NCBI GenBank assembly: GCA_034096865.1
Contig: JAWQFJ010028226.1
Location: 27,501 to 91,500, forward strand
Direction: 5' to 3'
From: Theodoxus fluviatilis
Lineage: Eukaryota; Mollusca; Gastropoda; Cycloneritida; Neritidae
DNA: 64,000 bases
Below the pieces are notes generated by a model. The model saw only the letters and a list, made by a program, of their open reading frames with translations, had not been told where the DNA came from and searched no databases. Shown here in pieces: positions 11,665-22,574 of the stretch. The stretch's first letter is position 1. Each line of letters begins with the position of its first letter. The translations under genes and the position numbers were made by a program.

Positions 11665-11839
11665 GCACAGAACATGGATTGCACCAGACTTTCATCACAG
11701 TGATTTAATGGATTCATTCGACATCATTGGTAGTCATGTCTTTGATCATCGAAGCGAATCAATGCATAGAAAATTGTCGCTTCAGCCTTGATTTTTTCTT
11801 TCTGTACGTTGGCGAACGACAAGAGTAGTGCCAAGACGC
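11665..11839. other. no recognised feature
   Basis: Short unique spacer. Confidence 0.4.
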
Positions 11840-11879
11840 ATAAGCACACAAGATGCACTCACGAGTACACGCGTACATA

Positions 11880-12105
11880 CGCACGTATACACATGCACGC
11901 ACACACACACACATGCTCTCGCTTCTGCATGCACACACACACATGCTCTCGCTTATGCACGCACACACACACATGCTCTCGCTTATGCACGCACACACAC
12001 ACATGCTCTCGCTTCTGCACGCACACACACACATGCGCTCGCTTATGCACGCACACACACACATGCTCTCGCTTATGCACGCACGCACACATGCACGAAG
12101 GTGCA

Positions 12106-12165
<60 letters not shown>

Positions 12166-12270
12166 CACATACACGCGCGCGCGTGCTTGCAAGCACGGAC
12201 GCACACGCACGCACACACACACACACTCATGCAGGCACGCACGCGCACACACATATACACACTCGCGTGC
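11880..12270. repeat. 30-bp minisatellite with (CA)n and (TC)n
   Basis: Six copies of a 30-bp unit, ATGCTCTCGCTTATGCACGC plus (AC)5, at about 11913-12090, followed by (TC)26 at 12111-12162 and CA-rich sequence to 12270. Confidence 0.93.
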
Positions 12271-12384
12271 GCACAAACATTTACACCAAAATAGTTGTTG
12301 ATGACCCCATCTTCACTTGACAGCATGTATTCAAAGTTTAAAGAATAACCTGTACAGACTGCACTTTCACAGTGAGAGTTTTGA

Positions 12385-12795
12385 ATCAACCACAACTTCT
12401 GGGACTCCATCTCAACCACAACTTTTGGGACTCCATTCCAACCACAACTTTTGGGACTTTATCTCAACCACAACTTTTAGGACTTTATCTCAGCCACAAC
12501 TTTTGGGACTTTATCTCAACCACAACTTTTGGGACTTTATCTCAACCACAACTTTTGGGACTCCATTCGAACCATAACTTTTGGGACTTTATTTCAACCA
12601 CAACTTTTGGGTCTTTATTTCAACCACAACTTTTAGGACTTTATATCTCAACCACAACTTTTGGGATTCCATTCCAACCACAACTTTTGGGATTTTTATC
12701 TCAACCACAATTTTGGGGATTTTTATCTCAACCACAACTTTTAGGACTCCACCCCAGCCACAACTTTCGGGACTTCATCTCAACCACGAGGCAAG
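12385..12795. repeat. 26-bp minisatellite (CAACCACAACTTTTGGGACT...)
   Basis: About 15 tandem copies of a 26-bp unit with substitutions and small length changes. No gene association evident. Confidence 0.95.
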
Positions 12796-13499
12796 CAAAG
12801 CATCCATTGCCTCCATGAACAAACATTGGACTGCCTTCGGAGAATGAGACCATTTAGAGTTGACGAGTCAAGCACCAATCGGTACATGACAGGATGAGGT
12901 CACCAGGTGAACGTACTGTAGCTGACCGTCCCAGGACTCCCTGGGAGAAAGGGGTAGAGGGAGAGAAGAGGGAGTTTGAGAGAGGTGGGAGTTGTCCATG
13001 GAGGTGCTACTACCAGGGAGTGAGCTGTCTTGGAGCATTTGAAGGCATGCCAGCAGTGACGAGGGAAGATTGCCGTGGAGTCGTGTTCCCTGAGCAAAAC
13101 ACCGTCTTACGTGCGGTCTGTAATGACAGCACAATCAAAGAAAAAGGTCTACCCTGCCAAGGGAAAGTGCTGAAGCTCTGGTGCAAGGAAGACACTCTTT
13201 ACTGGAAAGGAACGTTCGACACTGAACAAACATCGGTGGTTGAGCTGCGCTATTCACACTTTGTGAAGAAAGTTACTTTGACAAATGTGACTTGTTTGCA
13301 TATTCGCCAAGAAAGAACTTTGTTGTTTTTATTGCCTTCATTCTGTTGATGACACCTGAGTTGCCTTGGGCAAAGGCTGTTGTTATTTGTTGACTCCAGC
13401 CAAAAACCAAGGCTACAGCAAAATGTTGTTATGTTGTACTGTTATGTGGGGATTATCTTCAGCCGTGGTAAGCTCCTAACATAACAACCGGCATTCTCT
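12796..13499. other. no gene recognised; 151-codon open frame of unknown nature
   Basis: A plus-strand frame at 12894-13349 is open for 151 codons and has non-repetitive composition with several cysteines. No family was recognised, and no splice sites or start context mark it as a gene, so it is noted but not called. Confidence 0.3.
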
Positions 13500-13650
13500 G
13501 AAGACAGAGATCAAATCCCCTGAAGACGGAGTGTGGCTGCCTATATGGCGCGTTGTTCAAAAACAGTCACACACGCAATCATCTCCCCACTTGGGTGATC
13601 CTGGGAGTATTTAGCCCAGGTACGCAACAGCAACAACATGACACCTGAGG
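13500..13650 (+). mobile_element. SINE-like fragment
   Basis: GACGGAGTGTGGCTGCCTAT, then ATGGCGCG, a GGGAGTATTTAGCCCAGGTA segment and a terminal (CAA)n resemble a molluscan interspersed repeat tail known to me. Divergence is high. Confidence 0.4.
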
Positions 13651-13824
13651 AAGATGCCATGCCCTGGGGTCAAAGTCGGTGGAAAAAACCGTGAGAATGG
13701 AGAAAGTTGTGGCAAAGACGCATGCAGTAAATAAGCATTCACAGGTCAATAAACGCACAGGGAACTGTTGGAACTTTGGCGAGTGTAGATTAGGAAATGG
13801 CGAATCTCACTGAGTACTTGCACA

Positions 13825-14205
13825 CGGCAAGCCAGTCTGCATGGAGACTTTTAACCAACACTGGGATGCGAACACGCATTCACAGTTTCTTTGCAGGACA
13901 CGGCAAGCCAGTCTGCACGGGAATATTTTACCAACACAGGGATGAGTACACGTATTCACAGTTAGTTTATAGGACACGGCAAGCCAGTCTGCATGGAGAC
14001 TTTTCACCAACACTGGGATGCGAACACGCATTCACAGTTTCTTTGCAGGACACGGCAAGCCAGTCTGCACGGGAATATTTTACCAACACAGGGATGAGTA
14101 CACGTATTCACAGTTAGTTAATAGGACACGGCAAGCCAGTCTGCACAGGAATCTTTCACCAACACAGCAATGCGAACACGCATTCACAGTTTCTTTGCAG
14201 GAAAG
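13825..14205. repeat. 76-bp minisatellite with alternating A/B units
   Basis: CGGCAAGCCAGTCTGCA recurs at 13825, 13901, 13977, 14053 and 14129, an exact 76-bp period. Copies 1 and 3 are one subtype (ATGGAGACTTTT, TTTCTTTGCAGG), copies 2 and 4 another (ACGGGAATATTT, TTAGTTTATAGG), giving a 152-bp dimer. Copy 5 is a mixed type. The array ends about 10 bp from the stop codon of thioredoxin-like gene B, so it may be in its 3' UTR. Confidence 0.95.
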
Positions 14206-14214
14206 ACCTTCCTC

Positions 14215-15656
14215 CTACACATGCGGCACATCCAAGGTGGACAGCCTGCTCGACTGGTGGTATGCCTCATCCTGCCTGATACGTCTGGGTGGGAACTTTT
14301 TCTGGACCTCGTAGATCTTGTCGATGATAATCTCCATCTTGGAGCAGAGGAGTGCGTCCACTTTCCTGCCCCTGCGGAAGAAGAGGAAGTACGGTACGTA
14401 CTGCACCTCGAACTTGGCTGCCAGGTCCGTGTTTCCCCGCAAGTCCACCTGCGACAGAGAGAGTTGTATGGACTAAGCAGAACGTTGTACACCGCAACTT
14501 AGACGGAACCGCTGCAGTCAGGACTAGTCACTGCGTCATAATCTGACCACAGCAGTGTCTATGGTTAAACTGACCAATGCACTGATCAATGCACTGACTA
14601 TTGTGCTTTGTAGCAGCTCTTGATTGACCGGTAGGCCTGCAGTTTGGACTTGCAGTGACAGTCTGGACTGTCATTGATCTGTGCAACGAAGTCTGGACTG
14701 TCATTGATCTGTGCAACGAAGTCTGGACTGAATAATAAGGCATTGACTGACCAATTCAGAACTACCACTACAACCATTTATGGCTGAAATGTGACTTTCC
14801 ATCGCTAAATGAGTCGGTTGCGCAGTCGAGTCATTTTGCGCAAACCGCCCACAAAGGAAGTGGGGGTTGTAGTGGTCAACTTCGAGATTTTTATATTTTT
14901 TATTCTCTAGTCCCTTCTTCATTGTATGAGTAAGTTTCGTGTTTGAAATCAACATGTAAGAGTATGCTTTATGATGTGTTTTGAGTGTGGTGGTAAATCA
15001 TTTACAAGAAAACGTCCGCGAATCGATCGTCAACATCAAGCATTTTCTCAAAGTTTCGTAGCCACCACTGCAACAGATCGACGGGGGAATACCCTAGGCT
15101 GCCAACCAAAGCCAAAAACCACTGCTTCATCTCTGCGGCAAATTGCATGAGTCTAGAATAAGGGTTGCTAGGGGAAAAGGGGGAATAATGTATGTAAACT
15201 TAAAACGCGTCGATCTTCAAAGTCATGTGAAATCGTGTAGGGTTGTCATAGGTTCATGATCATTGCACCATTGAGAAGCTTGTTGTGTGCTCTTTTTGAA
15301 AACATACAGATACCAAAATGTTCAAAATGCAACGAGTGACTCATTTTGTGATGGAGGGTCACAAATGTGCTTGACAGATTACACTCGGCTTGGAAAGCCG
15401 GCTGGCTTGGCGGAGGCAGCATGGATGAACACAATGGAAGGCTTAATAGCTTTACCTTGGCGATAGGAAGTCTGGGAAACAAACTGGTGACTCGGTGAAA
15501 CCGTTTCTCCACCTCCCGTGAGGCTCCGCACCCCGTCATGGTGAACCAGACAATGGCGATGGTGTGGCTCACGTTCCGTAGAAACTGCTGGATGTCTTTC
15601 ATGCTGTCCAGCACCCTGATCTCCTTCTTCCCCTCCCCCATAGGTTGGAGCGGCAT
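14215..15656 (-). CDS. thioredoxin-fold protein B, two exons, degenerate active site
   Basis: Coding exons complement(join(14215..14448, 15456..15656)), 144 residues. Donor AAG|GTAAAG and acceptor CTGTCGCAG|GTG, phase 0, fall just before the VD of the thioredoxin core, exactly as in gene A. The ATG at 15656 is the first in frame; a TAG lies four codons upstream, so no in-frame extension is possible without another exon. The fold is recognisable: IAIVWF strand, then T-G42-C43-G44-A45-S46 where W-C-G-P-C is expected, and V85-P86 cis-proline followed by FLFFRRGRKV. Trp, Pro and the resolving Cys are all lost, so dithiol redox chemistry is not expected; a binding or monothiol role is possible. 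The shared intron and the shared FLFFRRG block argue for a tandem duplication with gene A. The 1,007-bp intron holds a small 30-bp duplication near 14660-14730. Pseudogene status cannot be excluded. Confidence 0.75.
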
Positions 15657-16539
15657 CAGCACGCGCTACTACGCCGCTGATCCGATCGCCTGCTCGCCGT
15701 CTGGCTGGATCAGCATTTCATCCTCCGTGGAAAACGGTCCACGCGACGAGGCTGGGATCACGCTTGAGGAGTTTTGCATGTGTCCAAACAAACGTGTGAC
15801 GTCACTGTGCAGAATTCGTACGGTATGATCTATCCTGTCGACATGAGCAGGCAAAGAAGACACGGCTACGGAAGGTATGTTGAGAAAGACAAAAGTTGTC
15901 TCATGTCATGCCTGATGAAATTCTGCATCCAGGTGACATAGTTTTCCTATGAATCTTTACTTATGTTTAACTTCAAAAGGAATCCCTTTGGATGACATTA
16001 AAAATCGGAAATGGATGTCCCTGCCTATCGACTGCAGTTCCTACTAATTCCACAGTCCTGCTCTACACAACGGGAGATCTGTGCTTCAGCATCTCGGTAA
16101 CAGACGCGCCTTGCCGGCAGGGAGAGAGAGCACAAGTCTCTCTATAGGATCTGGACACAGCTGTTCTCGGTTTCAAGCTTTGGCGTTCAGCGTTGTGATC
16201 CTCGATGCCATTAACTGAGATCGTCGTTAAGTACGATGGATCAGCCTCCCGCAGTATCACTCATTTATCCGCCTACACTTTTACAGCTTGCAACACGCTT
16301 GAAGACTACGACTTCTTGTCCAGCGGGGGTCAGTGTCCCGAGTCGAACGCTTAATTCCTGCCTCGACTGGATGTGCTGGTAGAAGTGCTATCCGCATGGT
16401 GAATGGTAACTGTGGCTGCAACCCGCTGTCCATCGCAAGCTGTAGACTACTAGAGCATTCAACCATTGGCCGAGACTATACAGAGCGTCAACTAACCGCT
16501 TACCAAGGCAAGCGTCCCATAAACCGGGCAGTCTTACTT
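15657..16539. other. no recognised feature
   Basis: Upstream of thioredoxin-like gene B. No homology or repeat recognised. Confidence 0.4.
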
Positions 16540-18425
16540 ACTTAGTTACTTACGCCTTTGACCCCTCCTGGGGCATAGGCCGCAAACAAGGGTTCTCCAG
16601 CCATCCCGGTCCTGAGCAATCTTTTCCAACTGTCCCCAGGAGTGGCCTGTTCTCTTGACATCGGCGTCCAGGTCTCGGCGCCAACTGTTGCGAGGTCTAC
16701 CTCTCTTTCTCTTCCCTTGTAGGTTCCATGAAGGGGACTACAGGTCTGGTGGTGTTTGAGACCGGTTTGCGTAATGTGTGCCCTAACCATCTCCAGCGCC
16801 TTTGAATGATCTCTTGGTCTGCTGATTGTTGGTTTGTGCGTTGCCAGAGCTCCTCTTTGCTGATCTTTTCAGGCCATCGTATCTGCAGAATGCGGCGCAG
16901 ACATGAGTTGATGAATGTCTGGATCTTCTTGTTGGTGGTTACAGAGGTCCTCCATGTTTCGGCGCCGTAGAGCAGAACAGACTTAACATTGGTGTTGAAA
17001 ATCCTGATCTTTGTTTTGATGGACAGGTCTCTTGAACTCCAGATGTTTTTTCAGTTGGAGGAAGGCTGTCCTGGCTTTTCCAATTCTCGCCTTCACATCT
17101 GCGTCGGTTCCATATTGCTTGTTGACAATGCTGCCAAGGTAGGTGAAATCGTCCACTTCTTCTAGCGCTTCGCCATTCAGTGTGATGGGCGATGTGTTGG
17201 TAGAGTTGACTTTCAGGAGCTTGCTCTTGCCTTTGTGGATGTTGAGGCCCAGGTGAGTAGAGTTGCCTGCCACAATGCTGGTCATTTCCTGCATCTGCTG
17301 TTGGGTGTGGGAGAGAAAGGCCAGGTCATCCGCAAAATCGAGGTCATCAAGTTGTGACCACAGCGTCCACTGGATGCCTTTCACTTTCCTGCTGTGGATG
17401 TTTTCATGACCCAGTCGATGGCCAGCAGGAACAAAAACGGCGACAACAAACAGCCTTGTCTCACTCCTGTCTGTACCTGGAATGCCTCTGTGAGTTGACC
17501 TCCATGGACTACTCGGCATGAAAGTCCCTCGTAAGAGTTTCTGATGATGCTGGTGATTTTCTCGGGGACCCCGTATTGTCTTAGCAGCCTCCAAAGTGAT
17601 GCCCTGTCCACGCTGTCAAAAGCCTTCTCGTAGTCAATAAAATTGACGTACAGGGGTGAGTTCCACTCAAGAGACTGCTCCAGGATGATACGTAGTGTTG
17701 CGATCTGGTCTGTACAGGAGCGATCTTTGCGGAAACCAGCCTGCTGATCTCGCAGCTGCCCGTCAACAACGTCTTTCATCCGGTCTAGCAGGATCCTGTT
17801 GAAAACCTTTCCTGGGATGGATAATAGGGTAATCCCTCTGTAGTTGGAGCAGGAGCTCAGGTTGCCTTTCTTTGGGAGCTTGATCAGGTAGCCTTCCTTC
17901 CATTCTGTGGGGACTTGTTCTTCTTCCCAGATCTTCTTGAAGAGGGGGTGGAGCATCTCCACAGTTGTTTCCACATCTGCCTTCAGTGCTTCTGCTGGGA
18001 TTCCATCAGGTCCGGCTGCCTTGCCTCTTTTCAGCTTCTTGATGGCTCTGCGGATCTCTTCCTTTGTAGGTGCAGTGCAATCTATAGGCAGGTCTCTATC
18101 CGTTGGTTGGATGTCAGGTGGGTCGTGTGGGGCTGGTCTGTTGAGTAGTTCTTCAAAATGTTCCACCCATCTTCGCTTCTGTCCCTCTTGGTCGTTAATC
18201 TGTTTTCCATCCTTGTCTTTCACTGGCCTTTCAGGTTTGCTAAATTTGCCAGATAGCTTCTTGGTGGTGGCATACAGTTCTTTCATGTTTCCGTTTCTGG
18301 CTGCTTCCTCCGCTTCTGTCGCTAGAGTGTCTACATAGTTCTTTTTGTCGGTTTTGATGCTCTTCTTCACAGTCTTAGTTTTAAAAAATCTCGGAGCAAA
18401 ACAGTTTTGGCTATGCATGATTATA
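16540..18425 (-). mobile_element. 5'-truncated LINE with reverse transcriptase, frameshifted
   Basis: Minus-strand non-LTR retrotransposon. From 18418 one frame encodes KRGKAAGPDGIPAEALK, IKLPKKGNLSSCSNYRGITL, DQQAGFRKDRSCTDQIATLR and the VDRASLW/GVRQGCLLSPFLF blocks of the RT domain. Near 17390 the frame shifts, and the catalytic DLDFADDLAFLSHT box (F-A-D-D) and DDFTYLGSIV follow in another frame. A further shift near 17030 leads to the C-terminal block, whose end (LVCGLCPRRG-like, at about 16560-16620) is in yet another frame. The apurinic endonuclease and any ORF1 are absent, so the copy is dead on arrival plus later indels. Clade (jockey/RTE/L2-like) cannot be settled by eye. Confidence 0.93.
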
Positions 18426-18765
18426 CAGCGGTGTTAATACTGCAAAAGTTTTCTTGAGGTAAAACAATGGCTACAAAACAGCTTTTGCACAGAATTGCAC
18501 TGCAACGATGCCAGTAATGAAATATTTTTCTTTTTCTCTTCCTTTTAAAAAACTTTTTGAGTTGAGAAGTACCTGCATGTATTGGCCATTAAAGCATTCT
18601 GAAATGCGTAGGTCAGATTCAGGTTTTGAATTAATTACCAGATTGACGCTTATAAATAATAACAGGCGTGGGCTAACATGTCCTTTTTGTTCTGACATTG
18701 GAACTGAAAGATACATTTACGTGTAAAGGCCACATATGCGGCACAAGCTGTATGGATGGATCAAA
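18426..18765. other. no recognised feature
   Basis: AT-rich spacer between the LINE and a candidate LTR. Confidence 0.4.
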
Positions 18766-18771
18766 TGATAT

Positions 18772-19222
18772 TGTTGTGAAGGTTCTGGGAAGTGCCAGAA
18801 TATCGTGGCGCTATCGAGCTGATTGCGTCAGTCTCCGTGCCCTGGTCGTTGCTTAGTTATGTGACCTAGTCAGGGTAAATTTGTCTTGTCTGTGTCACGT
18901 GACGTTAATCAGGAGGCTTCCTGACAGTGGAGTATGATGTAGTCAGTTCGCGAAGGTTCTGGAACCGGTGTAAAAGGTATAATAGACACGACGAAGAGAC
19001 AAGCGAGAGCGCACATGACAGAAACAGGTTAGAGCTTAAGAAGAAAATACTTGAGTGCGAAAAGTCCTCCATTTGGAGTGATTGTGTCCTCCAAGAATCC
19101 ATTCTTGCAAATAAAGTTATAATGGTAGTGCTGAGGACTGATTGTCATCGCTGCGTATCGACCAGTGTGTGAATAAAGTGTTTCGAAAACGACCACCGGA
19201 TGTTGTGGACTTGGTCTTCCCG
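18772..19222 (+). mobile_element. candidate solo LTR
   Basis: A roughly 450-bp block beginning TGTTGTGAAGG and ending CCCGGCACA. Inside are a TATA-like GGTATAATAG (about 18976) and two AATAAA hexamers near its end (about 19109 and 19172), the order expected of U3-R-U5. No matching second LTR, primer-binding site or clear target duplication was found, so this is tentative. Confidence 0.35.
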
Positions 19223-19522
19223 GCACAAATTAGGAGAAGCTCCATATCAAGAGAACTTTGCGAAAGGAGACAAGTCGCAAAAATATGAAAGTTTTAAATG
19301 TTATGTAATTACGTTATACCATGAAACATCGTGAGGACAGACTCAGTGAAACATGCAATTGATCTATTGAACAACGGATGTTAGTTGACTGAAGAATGCC
19401 CATAATTTCTACGATTTTAATTACTTTGTAAAGGACGTTCACGCCACACAGCTAGCTGTGTATGTACTGGATTTCTACCTAGCGAAGGTGTGAATTCGGT
19501 TTTGCGAAAGGCAATTGAATAC

Positions 19523-19523
<1 letters not shown>
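19223..19523. other. no recognised feature
   Basis: AT-rich unique sequence. Confidence 0.4.

Positions 19524-19558
<35 letters not shown>
19524..19558. repeat. poly-C tract, 35 bp
   Basis: Uninterrupted C run. Such long C/G homopolymers are unusual and also prone to assembly length errors. Confidence 0.95.
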
Positions 19559-19559
<1 letters not shown>

Positions 19560-19560
<1 letters not shown>

Positions 19561-19720
19561 GTTTGGGGTAAGAACATACCTACCGCGTATCTCCAAGTGT
19601 GATTAGTGAATGACTAGGGACATCGATACTTAGCCTGCTTTTGATCTCGTGATGTTCGTGTCGAATGACCTTACATAGGCTACAAAAACCGATTGGCCTT
19701 ATACTTTGATCCATGCATCC
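19560..19720 (+). mobile_element. SINE-like family, diverged copy
   Basis: Shares with 20540-20700 the order CTACCGCGTATCTCC ... ATGACTAGGGAC ... CCTTACATAGGCTACAAAAACCGATTGGCCTTATA ... TCCAT, written here in part. Diverged but colinear. Confidence 0.55.
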
Positions 19721-20389
19721 ATCGACTGACTGAAGTGTAAGACTGGCAGTGGTGTGGAGCAATGGATGGAGGCACATCCATTCCAGTAAACACGAGAGGG
19801 AAGACCCGAGTTTTAAGCCTTCAGGCCTCCTCACTCGTGGACCTATTTCTGGCAACAATGGTGTTTCCATAGGAGATGTCGCGCTCGAAGTCCCCAAAGC
19901 ATCGGACACTCCCTCGAACAGCCAATCAGATGGGTTCCTGCCTGTGATTTAGGGGTGAAGAAGTGTCCAACTATGTCCCAATGGAGGCCTCGCCACCCTC
20001 GATTAGAATTTTCTGTGGCATCTGCTACTTCACCTGTCAGTTGTAGGGCGCCCTAACACCTAAATATTAATTTATTGTACAGTTCTTCAGCACTTTATCT
20101 ATCTAAAGTGTGTAGTTTATTGCGAAAAACCTGTTGTTGTCACAAAGAGTGCAGCTGACTCGATCTTGTTCGAATACGTTTATTGAATGTCTTGGCGGAG
20201 AGCGGAGTTAATAACTGATCTAGGATGCGATTTAACACCATCGAGCGTTTTTCTCGTTTTGTTTGTGGGGAACTGGTTGGATGAGGACTTACAAATCGAA
20301 AGAGATACCACGATGTCATTATGAATACGATGTTAAGGGGAGAGTTGGAAAGATACGCACGTATATCAACACACTCAATTTAGTGTGAT
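19721..20389. other. no recognised feature
   Basis: Unique sequence without recognised coding or repeat content. Confidence 0.4.
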
Positions 20390-20700
20390 GCGCGTGGCCT
20401 AGCGGGTATCGTTGTCGGCCAGCTGTCTCATCCCAATTCTCATTTAGCATATTACCGGACACAAGGATATGTCGTGTCCTTTCAATAAAACTTACGAAAC
20501 TTGCCACGTGTGATGTCTCCCAGTGGGTTAGGAGTTACAAGAATAGACGCACCGCGTCTCCCTACGCGATTCGCAAGAGACGAATAAATAGGGACGTAGT
20601 AACATGACTGATTATACCTCTTACTTTCATACGTTATCGCGAGAAATGGCCTTACATAGCCCTCAAAGGCTTATAGGCCGTAATACTCCATCCATCCTTC
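20390..20700 (+). mobile_element. SINE-like element with tRNA A-box-like head
   Basis: GCGTGGCCTAGCGGGTA at about 20391 resembles a tRNA A box (TRGCNNAGYGG). The tail from 20540 has CGCGTCTCCCTACGCGATTC, AGACGAATAAATAGGGAC and CCCTCAAAGGCTTATAGGCC, shared with three other places in the window. A good B box was not found, so tRNA origin is only suggested. Confidence 0.6.
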
Positions 20701-20732
20701 CTTCCACGTGTGAAGAGGCCCTTGCCGCTTTT

Positions 20733-20910
20733 GGGATTGGATTGGATTGATGGTGTTTTACGGCCTATCAGCTTTTGTAGGCTATATAAGGCCATTAAGC
20801 ACGAAAATCACTAGTAAAAGTTTAGAACAAACGCGAATCAAGTCACGGCGTCCCTAGTTATTCGCCTCTTACGAATCGCGTAGGGAGACGCGGTGGGTCA
20901 ATTCTTTCCC
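20733..20910 (-). mobile_element. SINE-like element, inverted copy
   Basis: Reverse-complement copy of the same family: TTTTACGGCCTATCAGCTTT, then ATTCGCCTCTTACGAATCGC and GTAGGGAGACGCGG. It faces the preceding copy across about 35 bp, giving a potential hairpin over 150 bp long. Confidence 0.75.
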
Positions 20911-20984
20911 CGAACCCAAAGGGAAGCACGTTGCCATAATACTTTGTTACCTGTCAGCAGTCACTGGGCAGTCGGCCTGCCAGC

Positions 20985-21165
20985 CAATTACGGAGGGGGA
21001 CAGTCGGTCAGTCAGTCGGTCTATTCGTTCGTTAATCAGGCAAGCTTGTAGGGAGTCAGTCAGGCAATCGGTCTGTCAAATCTTGTAGCCAGTCAGTCAG
21101 GCATGCCATCAGTCAGTCGGTCATTCAATCCGACGTTAGTTACACAGGCAGGCATCAACTAGTTC
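20985..21165. repeat. degenerate GTCAGTCR repeat
   Basis: Irregular copies of CAGTCAGTCGGTC and CAGTCAGTCAGGCA with spacers. It recalls, without clear homology, the GTCAGTC array at 51.6-53.2 kb. Confidence 0.6.
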
Positions 21166-21504
21166 CGTCAGGAGAGCGGTTGTAGACAGGGACACCCGCA
21201 TGGGAAGACGGTGTCCTACAATAAGAAGCACTTGTTGGGAAGGTTGGCACTGCCAGCCATTGAAGTTACTGGCCGTGTCCCTGCCAAACTAATGACAGAA
21301 AATATTCCATAACTGTCTTCTCTGGTCGGCGGCAACTTTATCTCAGTGGACTGACTTGATGCTGTATGCAATCAAGCTTCTTTGAAGTGATCGTGAAGTC
21401 CGCAAGCTTTTCGATTTCCTTCGACAAGCTCTGGAAAGAAGATCCGTTTTGACGACGTATCTTCCAACCACATGGCCCTTCATCTGCGTTGGCACATGTG
21501 AGCA

Positions 21505-21883
21505 CTCACACACACATATACACACTTTTACTCACATATACACACTCACTCACTCACACACACACACACTCATTTACACACTCACTCACACACAGTCACT
21601 CACATTTACTCATACACTTACACACGCTCATGCATACATTTACACTCACTCACACACTCTCTCGCTTCACACAGATACGCACACACACACACACACTCGC
21701 TTACACACACACACACACACACACATTCTCTCTCTCTCTCTCTTACACATTCACACACACACACATACACACTATCTCTCTCTTTCATGGACACACACAC
21801 ATCACACACACACACACATCACACACACACACACATCACACACATCACACACACACACATACACACACACACACACACACACA

Positions 21884-21937
<54 letters not shown>
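21505..21937. repeat. (CA)n-rich region with CTCACACA variants
   Basis: CA repeats mixed with CTCA, TCTC and CATCACACAC motifs; the cleanest run is at 21890-21937. Confidence 0.95.
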
Positions 21938-21940
<3 letters not shown>

Positions 21941-22570
21941 ATAACTTCCTACATCTCCAACCACTGAATAATTTCAGTCTTGATGAATACAATGTTTATA
22001 TAATACATCAAGAAGAGAAAAGTTTGTGTTCCCCCTTTTTAATTGTCATCAGTCCCCAAAGAGCACATCCCCTAAGTGCTCAAAACATTAGACCACAGAG
22101 ATCCCCGAACAACAGCTCGTCAGTACAATGTTAATAGTAAGAAAGTGCGTGGCTCATTCATCACGGATTCTTGTTTCAGATGATCAAAGGTTTTGTAAAT
22201 ATTTATGAAAATCTGTATCTATATAATATATTCTGCAATATGAATAAAACAGATATGCAGGGTTATAACAATTGGTTATGTACACTGTGCATGTTCGAAG
22301 TAGCTAGTCTAGTATTTAACAATAAAAACTAACAAGTATGCTAACATCAACATAACAAAGAACAAAACAAGCAAGCAAACAACCAAAGTAAGAAAGCTAG
22401 CAAACAACTCAATTTTGAAACAAAATACAGCCATGAAATCGAACAACCTGGCCGACAAATCAGACTGCCAGAGAGCCAAGTGCTTCCACCACTGATACAA
22501 AACACACAGCCAATACACTATTGTGCAGCCAATTCACTGTGTTGTACAATGCACTGTCATACTGCAATCA
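21938..22570. other. no recognised feature
   Basis: AT-rich unique sequence; no coding homology. Confidence 0.4.
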
Positions 22571-22574
22571 CACT

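Noticed and set aside
12894..13349. 151-codon frame with several cysteines
   Set aside because: No recognised family, start context or splice sites; left uncalled.
16983..18418. Reverse transcriptase frames as host genes
   Set aside because: RT motifs, two frameshifts and 5' truncation identify a dead LINE copy.
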